A stretch of 64,000 nt of DNA, from NCBI GenBank assembly GCA_017562135.1, contig QEYB01000093.1, positions 868,001 to 932,000 on the forward strand. Reading direction: 5' to 3'. The stretch is from Dipylidium caninum. Taxonomy: Eukaryota > Platyhelminthes > Cestoda > Cyclophyllidea > Dipylidiidae. The first letter of the stretch is position 1, and every line of letters begins with the position of its first letter. The notes beneath the pieces are model-generated. The model had not been told where the DNA came from. It saw only the letters and a program-made list of their open reading frames with translations, and searched no databases. The translations under genes and the position numbers were made by a program. Positions 62,101 to 64,000 of the stretch are shown one piece after another.

Positions 62101-64000
62101 TGCACGGACAGGGCCGAAATGCTCTTGGGCGCGACCGCGCTCAACGCCGTCAGGTTGGCGCTTCTGTTTCTTATCAACTCCATCAAATCCTCCCAAGCTT
62201 GGCTGAAACTGAAACAAGGGAAAAGTGACCGTGAAATGCCCTTTGACTTCATGTCGACGGGTAGGATGGGGATAAATAACTGGTGAGTGGGTCAAGATGA
62301 GGCGAAGAGCGTACTGCGAGATGTCGCCGGTGCGGTCGAATCGGCCCTGAATGAGGCGGACTTGTTGTTGCAGCAGCCCCTTGTCCCGCGAGAGACGTTC
62401 CACCTGTGAACGGACCTGTTCGGCACCCGCCCGCACCGACTGCTCATTGCAGAGCGGGTAAGTCGACGGAGGTTGCATGCTCATCTGATCGATGGTTAAA
62501 CCGAAGGTGGAATGGCTAGAATCGGCCGCTTTCGAGACTACCGGCGCCGACTTCGGGGCTATAAGGGTTTCGAGGTCTTTCGACAAGACTTGACCCTCCA
62601 CCAGACAATCGTCCACACGTTTCACCAACTTGGGAAGATCGGCCAGAAACACCTGCCAGCGGTTCTTGAGGTTCTGTAACAGTAAGACAGTGACGCTCAC
62701 ATGTTAGTCGCGGAACGGTTGCATCGTCGACTGGCTAAGCCCATAAGGCTTTTGATCTCACGCACGGCGAGGCTAGGCGCCGATCGTCTTATTACTAGGC
62801 TCGAGTATTTACGTCTCAGCTCTGAATCTACCACCCACTGCCAGCGTTTAATTTTTTTGGTATCGCGTAAGCAAATGCTGGCCAAACATTTCTACAACAG
62901 TTTCCTAAGGGAAAATCATCCCGGTTAATGTATGGAGTGGACGTGAAAGCGGCATTACGAGCCAGTAAGGCAATTTGCAAGACACTTCGCCTAGAAAAAG
63001 GCATGTGGAAGGCACAAATAGGAGCACCACCACGCAGAGGACGTCGGTACGATTCGTGGGTCAGCACATTAATGTCTAAGGGGCACAAGACGAGTTAACC
63101 TCCCACTAATTTATTGTAACCCGACTTCTATGCCGACCTCGTAAGCTGGAACCTCAAAAGACACCTAAATTCCGTAAAAATCAACGCATCCAGCCGAGAA
63201 TGGCATGTGTCAAGGCAAGGTTCATTACCGTTGACTGCCATTCGGAGTGAGGAGAGGGAGAAATAAACACTGTCGTCAATGTATCAGAAGGAAAAAGAGC
63301 GGAGCTACTTTGCTCCCTTCTGAGTTGAGTGAAAGTATGAACCGCCTACCAGCCAACCACCAGCTCACCTCAATTTGCTGCGGATCGTCGCCAATGTCGA
63401 CAGCACTGACGAAAGCGAGGGCGTTTGTAATATCATGCTGTTGGTCCTCCGCCTTCTCGTCAAATGAACGCACCCGCTTCTGGAAGAATATACTCCGCCT
63501 GGATGATGACAAAAAATTGTGAGGAAAAGTGGTTTGGGAATGGACGTCAGGGGAGGGAAGAGGCCTACTTTGCCGAGTTTACTTTGTCGTTGAAGTCCCC
63601 GAGGGCACCCTTCATTTCATCACTACTGTTTTTCAACTGTTTCGCAAAACTTGGATGAATTTTCGAAGAGGATACTTCTTCACTCGCTCGACTGTCAAGA
63701 TTTGCCACCTTTGGCGCGACCTCCTTCTGGTACTGTTCAGCCTCCTGCAAGTCAAACGCGATTAAATGATTAATTTTCTTTGTAATCACGAATGTCAGAA
63801 GAATTGTTTAAACTTGTTAGAAGGGAATCCGGCTCCTGAGACAATTTTTATCCAAAGAAAGCGTTACGATAACTTGATATCCCGTGAAGAGACTGCGACT
63901 ACCTTCGTCTACTGCCTGAGCATTAAACCCACTGCCACGAAGCCAATGGAGGGTGTAACTTACAAGAAGTTTCTTTATCGAATTGTCAATTGTCTGGTTT
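36441..64000 (-). CDS. Beta-heavy (betaH) spectrin, C-terminal 2.8 kaa; 35 exons visible, 5' end outside window
   Basis: BetaH spectrin pairs with alpha-spectrin in the submembrane cytoskeleton. Exons in gene order: 63964->64000, 63569-63744, 63369-63498, 62315-62673, 62049-62202, 60491-60700, 59366-59659, 59029-59271, 57422-57598, 57110-57331, 56810-57037, 56613-56738, 56259-56537, 55987-56199, 55809-55904, 54846-55229, 54267-54392, 54003-54194, 53634-53960, 52600-52902, 52233-52520, 51559-51840, 51140-51487, 50765-50980, 50415-50693, 50088-50344, 49060-49380, 46941-47085, 44289-44620, 43367-43484, 42574-42737, 41555-42212, 37844-38198, 37255-37325, 36441-36749. Every junction keeps phase. 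About 2,250 residues are spectrin repeats (about 21 of 106 aa), then a partial repeat, linker and PH domain. Beta-spectrins have 17 repeats and betaH about 30, so the count points to betaH; roughly 9 repeats and the CH domains would lie beyond 64000. The PH domain and partial repeat rule out alpha-spectrin and spectraplakins. Confidence 0.88.
38199..41554. other. 3.4-kb intron between the linker and the PH domain
   Basis: No established exon. It holds a C-rich, CCTCCG-repeated block (about 39350-39466; GGCGGA on the sense strand). Some minus-strand frames have protein-like composition (about 38400-38590, 40690-40800 and the 205-codon frame 40527-41144), but they lack splice sites in the phase-0 register both flanking exons need, apart from a speculative 39-nt segment near 40690. 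Alternative exons cannot be excluded. Confidence 0.5.
41555..42212 (-). other. Ser/Pro-rich linker exon of the spectrin C-terminal region
   Basis: A 658-nt exon, open throughout (219 codons), entered at phase 2 after GCTTTAG and left in phase 0 at GTGAGT. It begins PKQVAASVDPVEQKNEKKLR, then becomes low-complexity: PPSKPVEARPPSPPRKVRSP, NSSDASVSSVSAGATGAE, ending YDSYSSAY. Beta-type spectrins carry such a disordered, phosphorylatable linker between the last repeat and the PH domain. PxxP stretches could bind SH3 domains (inference). Confidence 0.85.
42574..43484 (-). other. Two linker exons after the partial spectrin repeat (43367-43484, 42574-42737)
   Basis: Exon 43367-43484 (118 nt) joins the partial repeat at phase 2 and reads RSASPPALPRRPMMRSRSGE, then TLPNSATLPAFKGYVWREI. 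It ends in phase 0 at a GTGATG donor. Exon 42574-42737 (164 nt) follows a TTTACCAG acceptor in phase 0, reads MQVEGERFTMLRAPFSVP, then VVSSFTFHSPRKAELVAGVV, and ends in phase 2 at GTAAAC. That is the phase needed by the next exon. The first is a basic Ser/Pro linker with possible phosphorylation sites; the second looks like beta strands but I do not recognise a domain. Support is phase consistency rather than homology. Confidence 0.55.
44289..44620 (-). other. Terminal partial spectrin repeat: alpha-spectrin pairing (tetramerisation) site
   Basis: The exon starts KLYAEMAELDAWLDDQEQRL and continues SVEQAMAKHADIEKAIEDAR and FDAIRRKTLVETLK. The pattern AWL-QE, then VE...H, then F-RR-T-VE matches the final two-helix repeat of beta-type spectrins. 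That repeat binds the single N-terminal helix of alpha-spectrin to close the tetramer. After it the sequence becomes basic and non-repeat (ERIAEIKRRETSKLIRNR) and ends in phase 2 at GTGAAT. This is the best single proof that the gene is a beta-type spectrin. Confidence 0.93.
44621..46940. other. 2.3-kb spectrin intron, nothing recognised
   Basis: It lies between the last full repeat and the partial repeat. Open frames are short, without motifs or phase-compatible splice sites. Confidence 0.6.
46941..49380 (-). other. Last full spectrin repeat (two exons)
   Basis: Exon 49060-49380 (321 nt, 106 codons plus split ends, one repeat length) reads AQWTRLQTAWGALQTSVGAE, then NLLSGWADEQRLAMLAIREM and AQNLLDLHRQIRSQINKRV. 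A phase-2 junction leads to 46941-47085 (SERLEAAWSQMHSVWSSRNN ... YDKNLDLR), helix C of that repeat. The junction spans a 1,974-nt intron in which I see nothing recognisable. Confidence 0.9.
49694..49734. repeat. CCCCT/CCTCT microsatellite in a spectrin intron
   Basis: Repeated TCCCC then TCTCC units on the + strand, G-rich on the gene's sense strand. It lies in intron 49381-50087. Confidence 0.9.
50088..51840 (-). other. Spectrin repeats, exons 22-26 of the visible part
   Basis: Exons 51559-51840 (MQNLDYDTATKYLKSLSELA), 51140-51487 (YVHDIRESQEWIKANFHPVL), 50765-50980 (EELMTRFDILSVYLELVELR), 50415-50693 (AQQLVDTAESLTARIDKEEQ ... VLDQAWVETRTGMKRRKE) and 50088-50344 (KSDIADLLEWISEKSPGGRE ... 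MQKQVDKQE). EWI and LLEWISEK are typical helix-A starts. The first four have phase-0 borders; the last ends in phase 2. The donor of 51140-51487 (GTGCGC) is a weak match to consensus. Confidence 0.88.
52233..55229 (-). other. Spectrin repeats, exons 16-21 of the visible part
   Basis: Exons 54846-55229 (QIVEWSNGVVKELKPHIVG ... ILARLGIQVAIEEKRQ), 54267-54392 (short, too small for a simple open-frame search; AFAATGKQEDRWIESVQSQA, ending in acidic TDSDSSGDEE), 54003-54194 (CLAMLDSLASSLEDRNTLKN), 53634-53960 (CDSWFVSATESLEWMRSNQA), 52600-52902 (NELVEWGQLVDKARETAQRT) and 52233-52520 (ENGWLTEQLNQAPLSNESQ). The acidic SDSSGDEE patch plus the Pro-rich start of the next exon look like an insertion between repeats. 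All are multiples of three in phase 0. Confidence 0.88.
55809..57598 (-). other. Spectrin repeats, exons 9-15 of the visible part
   Basis: Exons 57422-57598 (VKSMIRRTEDIMKAVDASDD), 57110-57331 (VCADQLESLNRRLGQVLWEE, then EDVEGWLTEMESELGNLM), 56810-57037 (HIEGVLSRGTKLVEAEEKL, then RRWGSLTASLASTSAVLEA), 56613-56738 (ADALERWLREKDILLAKGDF), 56259-56537 (ICNRWRRVQENLGKYSSQLE), 55987-56199 (LTKTLTVSQLEAILRDLQT) and 55809-55904 (GRLQTEIGETKMLFKQRRDL). Helices A, B and C recur with the expected spacing: W in helix A after EG, and RRW near the start of helix C. All are multiples of three in phase 0. Introns are 63-118 nt apart from the mariner-bearing one. Confidence 0.9.
57104..57109 (-). other. GC splice donor (GCGAGT), intron 57038-57109
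   Basis: Exon 57110-57331 ends ...RQDKFQ in CAG followed by GCGAGT. Splicing in phase 0 to TSILGNKEHIEGVLSRG (after TTTTAG) gives a continuous spectrin helix. Reading on without splicing meets a stop a few codons later, and no GT donor is available. Confidence 0.75.
57720..57748 (+). repeat. Left terminal inverted repeat of the mariner element
   Basis: Begins TTAGGTTGGAAACTA and pairs with 58947-58975. It is directly preceded by a TA dinucleotide. Confidence 0.92.
58226..58246 (+). repeat. AAAT microsatellite within the mariner element
   Basis: Five AATA-type units. Simple repeat inside the transposase remnant. Confidence 0.9.
58947..58975 (-). repeat. Right terminal inverted repeat of the mariner element
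   Basis: Read on the minus strand it starts TTAGGCTGGAAACTA, one change from the left end within the first 15 bases. It is followed on the + strand by TA. Confidence 0.92.
59023..59028 (-). other. GC splice donor (GCAAGT), intron 57599-59028
   Basis: Following the Asp codon of ...LVSSLD, the minus strand reads GCAAGT, which is the donor consensus except for GC in place of GT. It joins in phase 0 to VKSMIRRTEDIMK after a CCCTTCAG acceptor. No GT donor nearby gives the right phase: GTCCCT one codon on is phase 1, and GTCTCC slightly upstream is phase 0 but a poor match. Confidence 0.7.
59029..60700 (-). other. Spectrin repeats, exons 6-8 of the visible part
   Basis: Exon 60491-60700 (VDDVNREGQEMISFLRGSN ... 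SRYLQFCEQ) completes one repeat. Exon 59366-59659 starts VRDFLFWCHEAESEVV, a canonical helix A with the conserved Trp region, and contains HWKPLSMKLVAEAESM. Exon 59029-59271 carries LKKYNHWILQLHDLLLLKRE and ends LVSSLD at a GC donor. All three are multiples of three with phase-0 borders. Confidence 0.88.
60795..61720 (-). mobile_element. Degenerate mariner (irritans-like) transposon relic in a spectrin intron
   Basis: Read on the minus strand, mariner transposase segments appear in the right order but with stops and frameshifts. From right to left: the N-terminal DNA-binding part (NEALKERQC, FRSGDIS, about 61570-61620); the first catalytic Asp region (GDEKWPI, stop, NDVNRKRSW, about 61285-61345); LPTDQTVNSTVYVQQLASL (about 61155-61210); the second Asp region (VVFRHDNAKLHTPLDTRQKL, about 61040-61100); and a C-terminal trace (SHLIQFF, then RWPNVIDKSGQ, about 60800-60900). 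EALKERQC and FRSGD are typical of irritans-type mariners. I found no inverted terminal repeats. A GGGGA array (61260-61286) sits inside the relic. It is plainly inactive and occupies most of the 1.35-kb intron 60701-62048. Confidence 0.9.
61260..61286 (+). repeat. GGGGA microsatellite (five G-runs) inside the mariner relic
   Basis: Six runs of three or four G separated by single A on the + strand. This is a sequence type able to form G-quadruplexes. It falls directly after the GDEKW...RKRSW block of the relic, where the transposase normally has a Pro-rich segment. The repeat therefore probably grew after the element was inactivated. Confidence 0.9.
62049..64000 (-). other. Spectrin repeats, exons 1-5 of the visible part
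   Basis: Exon 63964->64000 is cut by the window edge and ends NSIKKLL in phase 0. It continues into 63569-63744 (EAEQYQKEVAPKV) and, through a phase-2 junction, into 63369-63498 (RSIFFQKRVRSFDEKAEDQQ). Exon 62315-62673 has the helix start NLKNRWQVFLADL followed by a less helical stretch rich in Ser and Pro, unusual inside a repeat. Exon 62049-62202 starts at a phase-2 junction with QAWEDLMELIRNRSAN and ends KHEALESELVSIQQQ, the classic HEALE helix-B motif of spectrin. Confidence 0.85.
62674..63368. other. Spectrin intron with possible degenerate retroelement-like frame
   Basis: This 695-nt intron holds a + strand open stretch (about 62701-62928, continuing near 62930-63100) with basic, protein-like composition (e.g. 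LGADRLITRLEYLRL). It faintly resembles the zinc-binding start of retroelement integrases, but the Cys/His pattern is not convincing. I could not assign it. Confidence 0.2.

Noticed and set aside
62701..63100. Retroelement-like + strand open stretch
   Set aside because: Only a vague resemblance to integrase zinc-binding regions, without the Cys/His ligands; not strong enough to call a mobile element.
1..64000. tRNA or rRNA genes, CRISPR arrays, phage or bacterial defence genes
   Set aside because: Looked for tRNA B-box-like sequences, regular spaced repeats and operon-like gene packing; none was found, as expected for intron-rich animal DNA.

Overview
The window is animal nuclear DNA, most probably from a parasitic flatworm (cestode or trematode). 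The genes are split by spliceosomal introns, two of which are only 34 nt. No bacterial operons, ribosome-binding sites or prophage genes are present. Flatworm origin is inferred from the ultra-short introns, the gene families and the mariner relics; it was not tested by a search.

Layout. (1) Positions 1-8285 hold no gene I can name, only one exon-like segment near 3.25 kb. (2) A complete eight-exon VPS4 gene lies on the + strand at 8286-10962: an ESCRT-III disassembly AAA ATPase of 438 aa. (3) Positions 11-36 kb are gene-poor. They contain the TATA-box promoter and first two coding exons of an unrecognised minus-strand gene (gene X, about 23.9-23.36 kb), a possible terminal exon of it facing VPS4 tail-to-tail (11052-11224), and short repeats. 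(4) From 36.4 kb to the right edge runs the 3' part of one very large minus-strand gene. I reconstructed 35 consecutive exons with matching intron phases. They encode about 2,800 residues: about 21 spectrin repeats, a terminal partial repeat of the type that pairs with alpha-spectrin, a Ser/Pro-rich linker and a split PH domain. A C-terminal PH domain means a beta-type spectrin. The repeat number already exceeds the 17 of conventional beta-spectrin, so this is best called beta-heavy (betaH) spectrin (Drosophila karst, C. elegans sma-1, vertebrate SPTBN5 class). Its N-terminus (CH domains and remaining repeats) lies beyond position 64000.

Two introns of the spectrin gene carry mariner transposons of different lineages. 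One (57720-58975) is a full-length dead copy with both terminal inverted repeats and TA target duplications; removing it leaves an intron of about 174 bp. The other (about 60795-61720, minus strand) is an irritans-like relic whose transposase reading is interrupted by a GGGGA microsatellite. Twenty consecutive spectrin exons are multiples of three flanked by phase-0 introns, and two introns use GC donors.

VPS4 acts in ESCRT-dependent membrane scission and spectrin in the submembrane cytoskeleton. Nothing in the sequence ties the two genes together beyond proximity. I found no defence system, RNA gene or novel multigene system.
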